From the NCBI GenBank assembly GCA_938045545.1, contig CALIBN010000015.1:1-64000 (forward strand): a stretch of 64,000 nt of DNA, given 5' to 3'. Every line of letters begins with the position of its first letter. Position 1 is the first letter of the stretch. The translations under genes and the position numbers were made by a program. The DNA is from an uncultured archaeon. GTDB lineage: Archaea; Thermoproteota; EX4484-205; JAAOZP01. Below are positions 1 through 10,192 of this stretch, piece after piece. The notes below the pieces were generated by a model. The model was not told where the DNA came from, searched no databases, and saw nothing but the letters and a program-made list of their open reading frames with translations.

Positions 1-1
1 T

Positions 2-710
2 GATGTAGACGGGCTGCAGCTGGACAGGATAAGAATGCCAAGGTCAGTAATCAGAGCAGAGGCTAGTGAAAGGCTCTACTTGGAGATGACCGGGCTCACC
101 CCAATAGTGATGAAAAGAGATGGCAGGAGTTCGTTAGAAACTAGGTCTCTCAAGGGGTGTGGAGAGTATGCGAAAAGGTTAAATCAGTGAAAAGGAGCCT
201 GAAGTTTTCAGCAGCGGTTTTCCCATCTCCTTCGAACGCTGCTGCAAACCAGCTTCAAGACTGGGAGAAGTGGGTTGAGGAAGGATGGGTTGACTACGTG
301 TACACAATGGCTTATGCACAGGAATTCTACATGTTCAAGGCTTATGTGGATGGGGAGAGGAAGGCTTGCGAACCTGCAAAACTATACGTCGGAATAGGTG
401 CATGACAATTGTCCCCATCTGAGCTGAAAAACAGGTAAAGTATGTTGTAGTCGACTCTGGACTGCCTGGGGTACTGGTGTTCAACGGGGATTCTCTTCTT
501 AACAACAGGGAGCTTCTGAAGGCTGTTAGGGAAGCGAAGGAGGGAAAGTTTGAAGAAGATTCGTCAAGCTTTACAATCATGCTCAGCGTTGCCTTAGTCA
601 TAATCTTGCTCTGCACGGCATTGTTCTTGCTCTACCCGCGCAGAAAGAAGCGGGGAAAAACCAGTTCTCAGAGTAAAGCTTATTTGGTTAATAGGTTTTT
701 CAAAGGTTAA
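2..710 (+). pseudogene. Decayed glycoside-hydrolase-like (GHL10/DUF187-type) membrane-anchored protein, truncated by window start
   Basis: Frame from nt 2 reads DVDGLQLDRIRMPRS..., continues after a frame change as LKFSAAVFPSPSNAAANQLQDWEKWVEEGWVDYVYTMAYAQEFYMFKAYVD, then after stops as VLVFNGDSLLNNRELLKAVREAKEG...+TM segment+RRKKRGK. Confidence 0.6.
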
Positions 711-839
711 TGTCCAGGATAAATGTAAACTCTAAGCTTATCCAAGCCCGTAGCCCGGGGCTTGGTGGCCCCGGTGGCGCGCGGGGGCTATGCGGTAAAA
801 GTTTAAATCGTTCCAACTAGAGTATAACTTTTGGCAACC

Positions 840-1112
840 ATGGTTGAACTTAGGGTGAAGGTAGGGGAAAAGGGGCAGATAATTATCCCAAAGATACTCA
901 GGGACAGATACGGAATACAGGAGGGGGTGCAGGTGATGATCGAGCCCGTGGAGGAAGGGGTTCTCATAAAGGGGAGGCCTTCTCCGGAAGAGGTGATGAG
1001 TAGACTCGGAAAGCATTTGGAGAGGATTAAGAAGCTTGGGGTCTCTGGTCCAAGATTGGGAGACCTTGGAAAGATCTGTCTTGAAATAGAGTTCGAGGAG
1101 AAGACGGGTTGA
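840..1112 (+). CDS. AbrB-family (SpoVT/AbrB) antitoxin, VapB-like
   Basis: VELRVKVGEKGQIIIPKILRDRYGIQEGVQVMIEP is a canonical AbrB swapped-hairpin motif; overlaps a PIN gene. Confidence 0.88.
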   Translation: MVELRVKVGEKGQIIIPKILRDRYGIQEGVQVMIEPVEEGVLIKGRPSPEEVMSRLGKHLERIKKLGVSGPRLGDLGKICLEIEFEEKTG

Positions 1113-1564
1113 AGGTTTTCCTAGACTCTTGTTTTCTGATATATCTGAACACCATGACCAGCGAGAATAGGAGGCTTTTAGAAGAGCTCTTCAAGAAGCT
1201 GCTGGGCGAGCAGCTTTTCATCAACATGCTGGTTGTGGACGAAGTACTTTACATGTCTAGAAAGTATGGTGTTGCCTACGACGTTACGTTGGACTTCCTA
1301 AAAAGTATTATACTGCCCTACACGGAAGTAGTACCCATAGATGAGGAGGATTTTAAGCCCATTGAAAAGTATCTCGTAAACTACAATCTGAAGCCCTCTG
1401 ACGCCATACACTTGGCCACGATGGAGAAGGCTGGGATAAGTAGCATAGTGTCTGAAGACGAGGACTTTGACAAGGTTAAAGAGGTTAAGAGGATCTGGCT
1501 TGGCGTTGACAGCGCTTTTAAACAGGAGCGTGCGCTATCCGGTAAAAACCGCAGGGCCACATGA
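1109..1564 (+). CDS. PIN-domain ribonuclease toxin, VapC-like
   Basis: FLDSCFLIYL N-terminus, KPSDAIHLATMEKAG and SEDEDFDKV motifs; start overlaps the antitoxin stop. Confidence 0.88.
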   Translation: MKVFLDSCFLIYLNTMTSENRRLLEELFKKLLGEQLFINMLVVDEVLYMSRKYGVAYDVTLDFLKSIILPYTEVVPIDEEDFKPIEKYLVNYNLKPSDAIHLATMEKAGISSIVSEDEDFDKVKEVKRIWLGVDSAFKQERALSGKNRRAT

Positions 1565-1701
1565 AGATACAAAATATCGATTATTCAGATCGTTTATTTA
1601 AGGTCGTTCCACCACCGTTTATCAAGTTTTATTCCTTGAAAGACTAGGCCCGTAAAGCGCCTTCCTCATTTTTTCCAATTCATTCAGCTGCGTTCAGGAT
1701 C

Positions 1702-3036
1702 CTAACTGCTCACCCTCACGTTTCTTATCCTTATTTTCGGTGCGACCCTACCAGCCTCGTTCCTAGTCATCCTGCCGACAGCGTCTACGGATCGAAGTAT
1801 CTCGAAAACAGTGCTTCCGACCATAGTGTTTTTCACGGGATGCTTCACCTCCCCGTTTTCAACGAGGAACCCGTGATCTATAAGGCTCGATATGTTTGTC
1901 GACCCCCCGACTGGACCCAGCGAGCTGTCGTAAACATATATTCCCCGCTTTACGTCTTTAAAAAGCTCCTCATCCCCGTAATCCCCCGGAGCTATCTGAA
2001 GATTAGTTAGGCTGGGCACAGGCTTCTCGGCTAAACTGGGCCTAGCTGCATGCCCATTGTTCTCAATATTCAAAGCGTTAGCCGTATAGGAATCAGTAAT
2101 ATAGTTCACCAGCAACCCTTTCTCAACTATCCTGACCCTGCTACAGGGGTAGCCCTCGTCGTCGAAAGGCGAGGAAGCCCAGCCGGAAGGATAGAGGGGA
2201 TCGTCGAGTATGCTCAATTTTTCACTCGCAACGCTAGACCCCAGTTTTCCAGAGTAGTAGGAGGATTTTTGGAGAACGTAGAACGCGTTCGCACCATAGC
2301 CGACGATGCGTTCCAGCGTCCCAAGCGTTGTCCTCTCGTCGAGAATCAGAGCATACTCGCCGCTCTCAACCCCTTTACCGCCCACGCTTTTAACAGCCTT
2401 CCTCGCAGCATTCTCCCCAGCCTCTTCAAACCTCAGCTCCGTAATGGATCTGGTTAGAAAATAATCGTACCCGGTTCCGATTTCACCATTATCCCCCTTC
2501 TTAAGCGCCTCAATGCCGAAGAAGAGCCTGGAAGACTTCTGCTTCCTCTCAACCCCCAGCGAGTTCGCGATGAAGCCTTCGGACACGCTTAGGCCAGCCC
2601 GGCCGGATGCATCAAGCGTCTTATCAACATTTTTCAAGGCCTGCACACCGTTTAAAACTTTCAACACAAGCTCCTCTGAGGTCAGCGCCGCTATAGCGTC
2701 GTCATACAGTCCCTGAACCTCCACCAGCTTTCCTTCTCCAGGAAGCGAGACGAAAGCATCATCCGGAGGCGTGCATCTCGCCAAGGCTATTGCCCTCTTC
2801 ACAGCCTTCTCAACCCTATGCTCATCGAGCAGCGTAGAGGTTGAAATACCGATCGACTTACCTATGTAAACCCTAACGCCGAAGGATGAGGAAAGACCCT
2901 CGTCAACACTCCTTACAAAACTCCTCTCCAGAGATAGGCTGAGAGACCTCTCCACCGAGGCGACTATTTCAGCTTGGCTGGCGCCAAGCCTCTCAGCAAG
3001 CCTAACCCCTTTAACACAGAGATCGAGCGCATCCAT
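1702..3036 (-). CDS. TldD/PmbA family protein (TldE/PmbA-like metalloprotease subunit)
   Basis: 444 aa with PmbA-like architecture (SSSFGVRVYIGKSIG, GEYALILDERTTLGTL, GGSTNISSLIDHGFLVENGE) and no HExxxH. Confidence 0.88.
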   Translation of the reverse strand: MDALDLCVKGVRLAERLGASQAEIVASVERSLSLSLERSFVRSVDEGLSSSFGVRVYIGKSIGISTSTLLDEHRVEKAVKRAIALARCTPPDDAFVSLPGEGKLVEVQGLYDDAIAALTSEELVLKVLNGVQALKNVDKTLDASGRAGLSVSEGFIANSLGVERKQKSSRLFFGIEALKKGDNGEIGTGYDYFLTRSITELRFEEAGENAARKAVKSVGGKGVESGEYALILDERTTLGTLERIVGYGANAFYVLQKSSYYSGKLGSSVASEKLSILDDPLYPSGWASSPFDDEGYPCSRVRIVEKGLLVNYITDSYTANALNIENNGHAARPSLAEKPVPSLTNLQIAPGDYGDEELFKDVKRGIYVYDSSLGPVGGSTNISSLIDHGFLVENGEVKHPVKNTMVGSTVFEILRSVDAVGRMTRNEAGRVAPKIRIRNVRVSS

Positions 3037-3165
3037 CTATCTCCTGCCCCCGACGACAATACCTCTCAGCGTACGTTCCTCTCGGAAACCAGTATTCATC
3101 GAGAGTTCTTGTTGCTACAGGTATGTTTAAAAACTTTATGCGACAAAGAGGGAAATAGGCTAATC

Positions 3166-3882
3166 ATGAATATGATTAGAAAGAAGAAGTTCAAGTATCC
3201 TGATAACCTAGATGAGGAGAAGGTCATGAAGAAATGGAGGGAAGCATAGAGTTAGCTCCTTCTTTGATCAATTCGATATTTAAGAATGGACAGGTAAAGG
3301 TAATGAGACGTGGAGAATTGATCGGTAGGCTGAAGGAGATGGATATAGATCATGATGATGCAGAAGACATAATCTAAGCTGAGAAAAAGAAACTGCTACA
3401 CTATGATAGTAAAACACAATCATATTACTGGATCCAGGAGGGGGAAAGGGAGGAAGAGATTAACAAGACGGAACGATTGGAAAAGGCGATTGAAGACATA
3501 GTTATGAAGAGAAATGTGAAATGGCTTAGTAGAGAGGAGCTGATAAGGGAATTAATAGACAAGGAGTTTTCGAGAGAAGACATAGAAAGGGCCATTCGTG
3601 AAGCGATAAGGGACTGTGTAATTGATTCGCATGAATCTGAAGACATGCTTAGACTCGTTCCAGAAAAAGAACGAGCCAGAATGTGGGAGTTGAGAAGATT
3701 AGAAAGACTAGATTTAAAGAAAAGGCTTTATGAGAAGATGATGATAGAGCATGCATTAGGCTCGCGTGCTAGATGTCTATATTTACGGAAAAGGAGGTTA
3801 CAAAGTCGACTGGGAGCTGTTAATCGATGAAGCAGAAGATGCCCGCAGAATTGCAGAGAAGCTTAAACCCCCCTATACCTAG
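3166..3882 (+). pseudogene. Decayed winged-helix-like protein of unknown function
   Basis: Coherent charged helical protein split by frameshifts and one in-frame TAA (HDDAEDII*AEKKKLLHYDSKTQSYYWIQEGE...); the tail continues in another frame (DVYIYGKGGYKVDWELLIDEAEDARRIAEKLKPPYT*). Confidence 0.55.
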
Positions 3883-3936
3883 ACGCAAGGAAAGAAAGGA
3901 GGAGTGAGCTCATCTGTAGCAGATTAAGAACTCTCT

Positions 3937-5328
3937 TTATCTTCTACCGCCGACTACGACATCCTTCACAGCGAGATGCGGCCCCCCGCCGGAAACAGGA
4001 ACCCACTGCCCATCCTTCCCGCAAGTCCCAGGGAATGCTAGTTTCAAATCTTTTCCCACGCCTATCACGTTGTTCAACACGTCTAGGGTTAACCCGGACA
4101 TCGATACGTTTTGAACCTTCTCCCGTATTTTCCCGTTTTCAATCAGGTAGCCCTCCTGCGCGGTGAAGTAGAACTGCCCCCTAGCCGGGTCAACATACCC
4201 GCCGTAGGATTTCGCCAAATATATGCCATTCTTCACCAGTTCAGCAAGCTCCTCGAAGCTGTATTCACCGTTTTCAACGAAAGTGTTGCTCATCCTCACT
4301 ATTGGTTTGCTTGAAAAATTCATGGCTCTAGCAGCCCCGTTTGGCTTAGCATCTAGATGGGCAGCGGTCTCCAGCGAGTGAAGGTATCCTACAAGGATGC
4401 CGTTTCTAACTATTTCCCTTCTCTCCGCCTTCGTCCCCTCCGAGTCGTAAGGATATGATCCTCTCATTCCTGGGATGGTTGGGTCGTCAACCACGTTTAC
4501 AGTTTCCCCTCCAACCTTTTTGCCGATCAGCCCTGAAAGAATAGACCTGTTGGCCTTGACAGCATCAGCCTCAGCCGCATGCCCGAAAGCCTCGTGGATA
4601 AACACTCCCACCAGGCTCTGATCCATCAGGATGTTCATTCTCCCGCTGGGAGGGGGGAGAGCCCTAAGAAGATCGACGCCTCTTCTACCCAGCTCCGAGC
4701 CCTCCTTAACGTGGTCGAACTCTTCCACAAGCTCCCAGCCACTGCTTCCGCCTACGGCGGTACTCACGTTTTGAACAAGGTCACCATCTTTGGCGACCGC
4801 TGAGCCGGAGAGCCTTACGCTGCACACCTCGTAACGGACTTCTGAACCATAACTGTTCACAACGTATTCTTTTTTCACACTGTCAGAGAGCCCGACCATG
4901 GTTGTAACTATTCCCTCATTACCCTTCCATATGCACTTGTCGAACTCGAGGGCAATCTTCACTTTCTCCTCGAGCGAAACATCCCTAGGATCAGTCTTCA
5001 CGTTCAAGCGAACATCGTCCTCATAAGTTTTCTCTATCCTAATCCTTGACTTTTCAGCAACCTTCTCAGATACGGCTTTAGCTGTCCTGTAGGCTTTTTC
5101 CAAAGCAGAGTTTATCGCTTGAACGGAAAGATCAGTTGTGTAGTAGAACCCCCAGCCCCCGTTGAACAATACTCTCGCAGCACCGCCGATGCTCGTGTTA
5201 TGAGACACTTCTTCAACAACACCTTTTCTAATCGAAATTGATGTTGACTCCACCTCGGTTATCCTGAAGTCTGCAAAACCTTCACTCCCCAGCTCCAAGG
5301 AGCCGAATAGTTTCCTCATTTCACTCAA
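3937..5328 (-). CDS. tldD: TldD family metalloprotease
   Basis: 463 aa; HEAFGHAAEAD (HExxxH) motif; partner of the PmbA-like gene. Confidence 0.92.
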   Translation of the reverse strand: MSEMRKLFGSLELGSEGFADFRITEVESTSISIRKGVVEEVSHNTSIGGAARVLFNGGWGFYYTTDLSVQAINSALEKAYRTAKAVSEKVAEKSRIRIEKTYEDDVRLNVKTDPRDVSLEEKVKIALEFDKCIWKGNEGIVTTMVGLSDSVKKEYVVNSYGSEVRYEVCSVRLSGSAVAKDGDLVQNVSTAVGGSSGWELVEEFDHVKEGSELGRRGVDLLRALPPPSGRMNILMDQSLVGVFIHEAFGHAAEADAVKANRSILSGLIGKKVGGETVNVVDDPTIPGMRGSYPYDSEGTKAERREIVRNGILVGYLHSLETAAHLDAKPNGAARAMNFSSKPIVRMSNTFVENGEYSFEELAELVKNGIYLAKSYGGYVDPARGQFYFTAQEGYLIENGKIREKVQNVSMSGLTLDVLNNVIGVGKDLKLAFPGTCGKDGQWVPVSGGGPHLAVKDVVVGGRR

Positions 5329-5433
5329 CTCGCGTTTAAGCTGTTTAAACGCTTTTATAACCTTTACCCGGTTTCCGGTTCAAGAATAAACTAAAGCCAA
5401 AAGCCTTAATATTGTTAATGCGTCTAAATCATT

Positions 5434-6768
5434 ATGATTGAAGACAGGGCTGTTGAGCTTCATAAGAAGTATGGGGGCAAGATCCAGGTTATTCCAAAGG
5501 TGCCTATTAAAAGCCTTGAAGACTTCTCAATATGGTATACGCCGGGGGTTGCCTCCCCATGCAGGCTGATATCCTCAGATAAAGAGCTTTCGTTCGAATT
5601 AACGTCGAGATGGAACCTGGTCGCGGTGGTTAGTGACGGCAGCAGGGTTCTCGGCCTCGGGAACATTGGGCCCTACGCTGGCTACCCGGTTATTGAGGGC
5701 AAATGTCTCCTTTTCAAGTTTCTAGGAGGCGTCGACGCTGTCCCGATAACATTAGCAACGCAGGACGCGGATAAGATAATAGAGACCGTAAGGCTGATTT
5801 CACCATCCTTCGGCGGAATAAATCTTGAGGACATTGAAAGCCCCAAGTGCTTCCAGATACTTGAAACCCTCCAAAAATCCCTGGAAATACCTGTTTGGCA
5901 CGATGACCAGCAGGGCACCTCGCTGGTAGTTTTGGCAGCGTTGATCAACGCGCTTAAAATCGTTGGGAAAAAGCTGGAGGAGGCCAGGATCACGATAATG
6001 GGCTCTGGAGCCGCAGGAATGGCTACTGCAAGACTACTGATTAAGGCAGGGGCGAGCGGGAGAAACATGCTGATCGTCGACAGCAAAGGGATTTTAAGCT
6101 CTTCAAGGTCGGACATGGAAAAACTATCGGCAGCAAACCCTTGGAAGGCCGAGCTGGCTATGAGGACAAATCCTGAGAATATCGAGGGTGGTGCTGAAGA
6201 TGCTTTAAAGGATTCGGACGTCTTAATCGCACTATCAGTTCCGAAGCCAGGTACAGTTAAGAAAGAATGGATACGTAAGATGGCTGGAGACCCGGTAGTC
6301 TTCGCCCTGGCGAACCCTCTCCCTGAAATATGGCCGGACGACGCTAAGGCCGGAGGCGCTAGAATCGTTGCTACGGGAAGAAGTGATTTTCCAAACCAGG
6401 TTAACAACAGTTTAGCCTTCCCCTCGGTTTTCAGAGGAGTGTTAACAGTAAGGTCTAGAGCGATAACTGATGAGCTTTGCATCGAGGGCGCTAGGTCCCT
6501 AGCGCTTTACGCTGAAAACAAGGGGTTGAACGAGAATAGCATATTGCCGACAATGGATGACTATATGGCTTATGTTGAAGTTGCTCGAAGCATTGCGAAA
6601 AAAGCTATTGAACTAAACCTGGCAAGGAGAAAATATTCTGACAATGAGCTGTATGACGCGATACATTCAATAATAGCGTATCAAAGAGTTTTAATGAGAA
6701 ACATGATTAAAAGCGGGTTGGCAGGCCAATATCAGCCTAACACTTGGCATGCACCTGGGGATGATTAG
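5434..6768 (+). CDS. NAD(P)-dependent malic enzyme
   Basis: YTPGVASPCR, HDDQQGTSLVVLAAL, GSGAAGMATARLL and ALANPLPEIWPDDA motifs. Confidence 0.95.
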   Translation: MIEDRAVELHKKYGGKIQVIPKVPIKSLEDFSIWYTPGVASPCRLISSDKELSFELTSRWNLVAVVSDGSRVLGLGNIGPYAGYPVIEGKCLLFKFLGGVDAVPITLATQDADKIIETVRLISPSFGGINLEDIESPKCFQILETLQKSLEIPVWHDDQQGTSLVVLAALINALKIVGKKLEEARITIMGSGAAGMATARLLIKAGASGRNMLIVDSKGILSSSRSDMEKLSAANPWKAELAMRTNPENIEGGAEDALKDSDVLIALSVPKPGTVKKEWIRKMAGDPVVFALANPLPEIWPDDAKAGGARIVATGRSDFPNQVNNSLAFPSVFRGVLTVRSRAITDELCIEGARSLALYAENKGLNENSILPTMDDYMAYVEVARSIAKKAIELNLARRKYSDNELYDAIHSIIAYQRVLMRNMIKSGLAGQYQPNTWHAPGDD

Positions 6769-6770
6769 GT

Positions 6771-7241
6771 TTGAATGGGGGTAAGCGCAGGTTAAGCGTA
6801 TGGACCATAGGACATGGAAGCCTTTCAAAAGACTTTTTCCTAAGCCTTTTGAAGAAGCACGGAATCAACCTGCTGGTGGATGTACGCAGGTTCCCAACAT
6901 CCAAGCTTGAGCATTTTCACAAAGAGAGTATGGAGAAATGGCTTCCGGAAGAAGGCGTGGAATACCTGTGGCTTGGAGAAGAGCTTGGGGGTTATCGTCG
7001 AGGAGGATACGAGAAACACATGGAGACAAGTCTTTTCAGAGAGGGTGTTGAAAAACTTCTAGACCTGGCGAGAGGCAGAAGAGTATGCATGATGTGTCTT
7101 GAAACCGATCCGAAATATTGCCACAGAAGGTTTATAGCGCGATATTTAAGAAAGAAGGGTGTTAGAATATTTCACATCAGTAGCGTTTCAAAGCGGGTTG
7201 AGAAGCCTGAATCCTACCCCTTTTCACCATCTCCTCCTTAA
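6771..7241 (+). CDS. DUF488 family protein
   Basis: WTIGHGSLSKDFF, LLVDVRRFPTSKLEHFHKESM, MCLETDPKYCHRRFIARYL. Confidence 0.9.
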   Translation: MNGGKRRLSVWTIGHGSLSKDFFLSLLKKHGINLLVDVRRFPTSKLEHFHKESMEKWLPEEGVEYLWLGEELGGYRRGGYEKHMETSLFREGVEKLLDLARGRRVCMMCLETDPKYCHRRFIARYLRKKGVRIFHISSVSKRVEKPESYPFSPSPP

Positions 7242-7356
7242 CCCGTAGCACCGTCTACACGCATGTGATGCCTGGTTAGCGCGGCCCTTCTGCAGTTCGC
7301 GCATTTACAAAAAACCTCTGGCAATCCCTCTGTCCCGGCTGTCACTAGAAAATGAT
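7238..7356 (-). pseudogene. N-terminal remnant of an MBL-fold hydrolase (PhnP-like)
   Basis: Reverse strand reads FLVTAGTEGLPEVFCKCANCRRAALTRHHMRVDGATG*, matching the N-terminal signature of PhnP-like metallohydrolases; the rest is missing. Confidence 0.5.
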
Positions 7357-7488
7357 CCTAATATTCATCAGCATAAACACTAACGCGTGTAACCCTATTT
7401 AGAGTTAGCGGTGACGAGCCTACGATTAGCCCGCGATTAAACACTTTAGGAGAAACCTAAGAGGTGGGTATAAGCGTTCAGAATGGGT

Positions 7489-8899
7489 TTAAGCAGCCTC
7501 AGAGATTTTTTCGTGAGACAGAACCTTCAGCTCGTAAGTCCACTTATCGTAGTACAGGTTTCCCCCTTTCCACCCCACTTCCCCGCGTTGATTGTCAACA
7601 GTATCTGACCTAAAATACTTTTTAGGAGGAGTAAGGTTAACCGAGAGATCCGTGTTCGCCACAAGCCTGTAGTGATCGATGTTCCCGAAGTAGAACCGGC
7701 GGTACTTTTCAACCTTCCTCCAATGGCCGCCGAAAGACGGGTCTGCGTACAACCAGCCGTAGGGCTCAACGTAGAACTGGACCCAGTCGCGTGGACTCGG
7801 TCTAATGGGATTAAGATACCATCCTGACTGCCACCTGCCGGAACCCCGCTTATCCTGCATAGGGTTATGAAGAGCAGGGCTTGGACACCGCAGTCCCCCC
7901 TAAGGTTTCTCGCAGCATAATCACTGATGCATTCAATCGTCGAATATTCCGGCACCAGCGCGTAGCTAACGTTTCCCGTTATCCAATCGTATATGCGCCA
8001 AGCCTTAAGATAGGGGTTGGATTCCCCGGCGACGAGTTCGTCCGCAAGCCTTCCAAGATACGGTGTGAAGGCTACGTGTGGTAGAAACTCGGAAGTGAAC
8101 CTCCTGTATGACTCGCTCTCAATATAGGGGCTTACTCTCTCAGGATCTATCTCCACGTAGGCAGCGTTCACCACGTATTCGTATTCAACGCTGAATTCAA
8201 GCCCCCGTCTTTAACTGATTTTCCCTCGAAATATATATTGTCCTCTGGAGGGATTCTCCGGGGCAAGAAAATACTTCTCGGGTAAGTTGACACGAGTTTA
8301 ACAAACGGTTGCAACTCATTCCTCTGAGGGAAGGGAATCCAGACCCTTACGGTCTCCCCTTCCGGAACAGCCTCAGGCTTAACCCTTAAAACCATTGACA
8401 CTCTGTTTTTGACCGGCTCCACATGCCTAGTGCCTAATTCTACTGCTCTACGAACAACGGTGTCTAAATGTTTACGCAGCATGCCTGTGATCTCAGTATA
8501 GTTCCTTGCTTTAATTCTGCTTCTAACTTCATCTCTTTCCCTCAAGAAGTTAGGTAGAAAGTTTCTGAAGATCCTTATTTCCCCCTCAATCTCCATATGG
8601 TCTATGAGGCCTTACCCAAGCCATTCGTCGAACTCACTCATAGTTAAACCCGGTATCTGCTCACTAAGCGATTTGAAAGCGTCCTCTTTTTAAAGACAGT
8701 AGTCCCACTTAACCCTCATAATCCTCTCCAGTTCCCATTCTAACCTGGATCTGAGAAGCGTGGGAAGCGTCCTTCCATCAGACAGCAACCGGTTTATCGC
8801 GCCCACGGCCTCTTTAAACAAGCCTTCCTACTCAAGGCGGCGAACCGCATCGGGTAAGCCGGCCACTAGGAATCCAGCATCTAGATCATCATTCTGCAA
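7489..8899 (-). pseudogene. Decayed transglutaminase-like domain protein
   Basis: Frames join to LKAWRIYDWITGNVSYAL...RNLRGDCGVQALLFITLCRISGVPA (catalytic Cys) and DWVQFYVEPYGWLYADPSFGG; interrupted by TAG (RRLE*EGLF), TAA (DYCL*KED), TAA (EWLG*GL) and two frameshifts. Confidence 0.8.
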
Positions 8900-8984
8900 G
8901 CCTGTTTAACTAGCGGCGAATACCTATTTAGGTATTAGCTGGCAAAGTATAAATCCTTATGCATAACTAAAATTAACGAATCGG

Positions 8985-9830
8985 AAGCCATGCGCATGAG
9001 GAGCCATCCATCCTTTCCCTGCCCCGAGCAGAAAACACCCCGCTACACAGCCTACCGTGTTCCGAGCCCATCTGTGTTGACGCGTTTTTGGACAGGTTTG
9101 TTGGCAAAGGTGCCTCGCCCCCCCGGTTTGTCGACCTTGTGAGCGGCAGGCCGGCTCTTTACGACACGTATGCAGCAGTACTCTGGATGATGAAAACCTT
9201 TACGTTGGATTCTGGGTTGAAGAGCCCCTGGTGGTTGCCACCCTTACTGAGCGCGACTCCCCGATCTACAAGGATAACGACGTGGAGCTTTTTATAGCCG
9301 GTAGAGACGCCTACTATGAGTTCGAGATCAACGCGCTCGCAACCCTTTATGAGGCTCTCTTCATATGGGAGGATACTTATGAGAAATCCGGCTACAGTAG
9401 GCTTCCAGAGTTTAGAAGAGATGCTCCGGTGTAAGGCTTTTCCCAGGAGTAGGCTTCAGAAACCATCTCCGGGGGCGGAGAATAGGATTCTGGAACTGGG
9501 ATTTTCCTAGCTTAAAAGCAGGTGTTCATGTTGACGGTACTCTTAACAATAACCAGGATAGGGACAGGGGCTGGACTGTTAAGCTAGCTCTACCCTGGAG
9601 AGGAATGAGGGTGCTCGCCATGCCTGACAACAGGCCACTCCCCCCTAGGGATGGGGAAGCCTGGCGTATGAACTTCTTCCGCTTCAGCCAGTATAAGGAG
9701 GCTCCAGCACAGGACTCTGGAGGCTGGGCCTGGAGCCCTCATTACGTGTGGGATTCTCACGTTCCCGAATGCTATCCCTTCATACACTTCTCTTCGAAAA
9801 CAGTGGCTGAGGCAGGGGAACGCTAGAAGC
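8985..9830 (+). pseudogene. Decayed carbohydrate-binding (CBM9/DOMON-like) protein
   Basis: Joined frames: CVDAFLDRFVGKG...YDTYAAVLWDDENLYVGFWVEEP, YKDNDVELFIAGRDAYYEFEINALATLYEALFIWEDTY, TVKLALPWRGMRVLA, AWRMNFFRFSQYKEAPAQDSGGWAWSP; at least three frame changes. Confidence 0.7.
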
Positions 9831-9940
9831 ATTGCCGCATGACCCTGCAGGCCTAGAGCAACATGCTTAAACGTTGAAAACAAGGATAAAGCTTTTAACC
9901 CTGTGGAGGACTTATTGAACGAGGCTGAGGGAAAAACCAT

Positions 9941-10192
9941 ATGGTTGACAAGCAGTGCTTCACACACCTCCTCATAGCCATAATTCTAATCTTTTTCACA
10001 GCCGTGACTATTTTTACGCTTAGAACAATAGAGGTGACGAAGCATCGCCAACTGGAACTGCCTTATCAAGACGGTTTAACGCGTGGGGTCTTCTGTCCGA
10101 AGTGTTTCAGCTCAACCGGTTTAGAACCTACAGGTAATAATGCTTTTAGATGTAAAAACTGCGGTTTCGTTTTCAGCTTCGGAACCCCTTGA
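9941..10192 (+). CDS. Small single-TM protein with C-terminal zinc ribbon
   Basis: N-terminal hydrophobic segment then FCPKCFSSTGLEPTGNNAFRCKNCGFVF. Confidence 0.6.
   Translation: MVDKQCFTHLLIAIILIFFTAVTIFTLRTIEVTKHRQLELPYQDGLTRGVFCPKCFSSTGLEPTGNNAFRCKNCGFVFSFGTP

Noticed and set aside
727-810. tRNA gene candidate
   Set aside because: GC-rich stems are present but no anticodon arm or GTTCRA T-loop could be arranged.
2050-2457. 135-aa plus-strand ORF
   Set aside because: Antisense shadow of the PmbA-like gene.
5682-6482. 266-aa minus-strand ORF
   Set aside because: Fully antisense to the malic enzyme gene; low-complexity serine/alanine-rich translation typical of shadow ORFs.
7489-8899. 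Pyrrolysine (TAG) readthrough as explanation for interrupted genes in a possibly methylotrophic archaeon
   Set aside because: The same gene also has TAA stops and two frameshifts, and the TAGs near 37.3-37.5 kb sit in a gene with frame changes; decay explains all of them.
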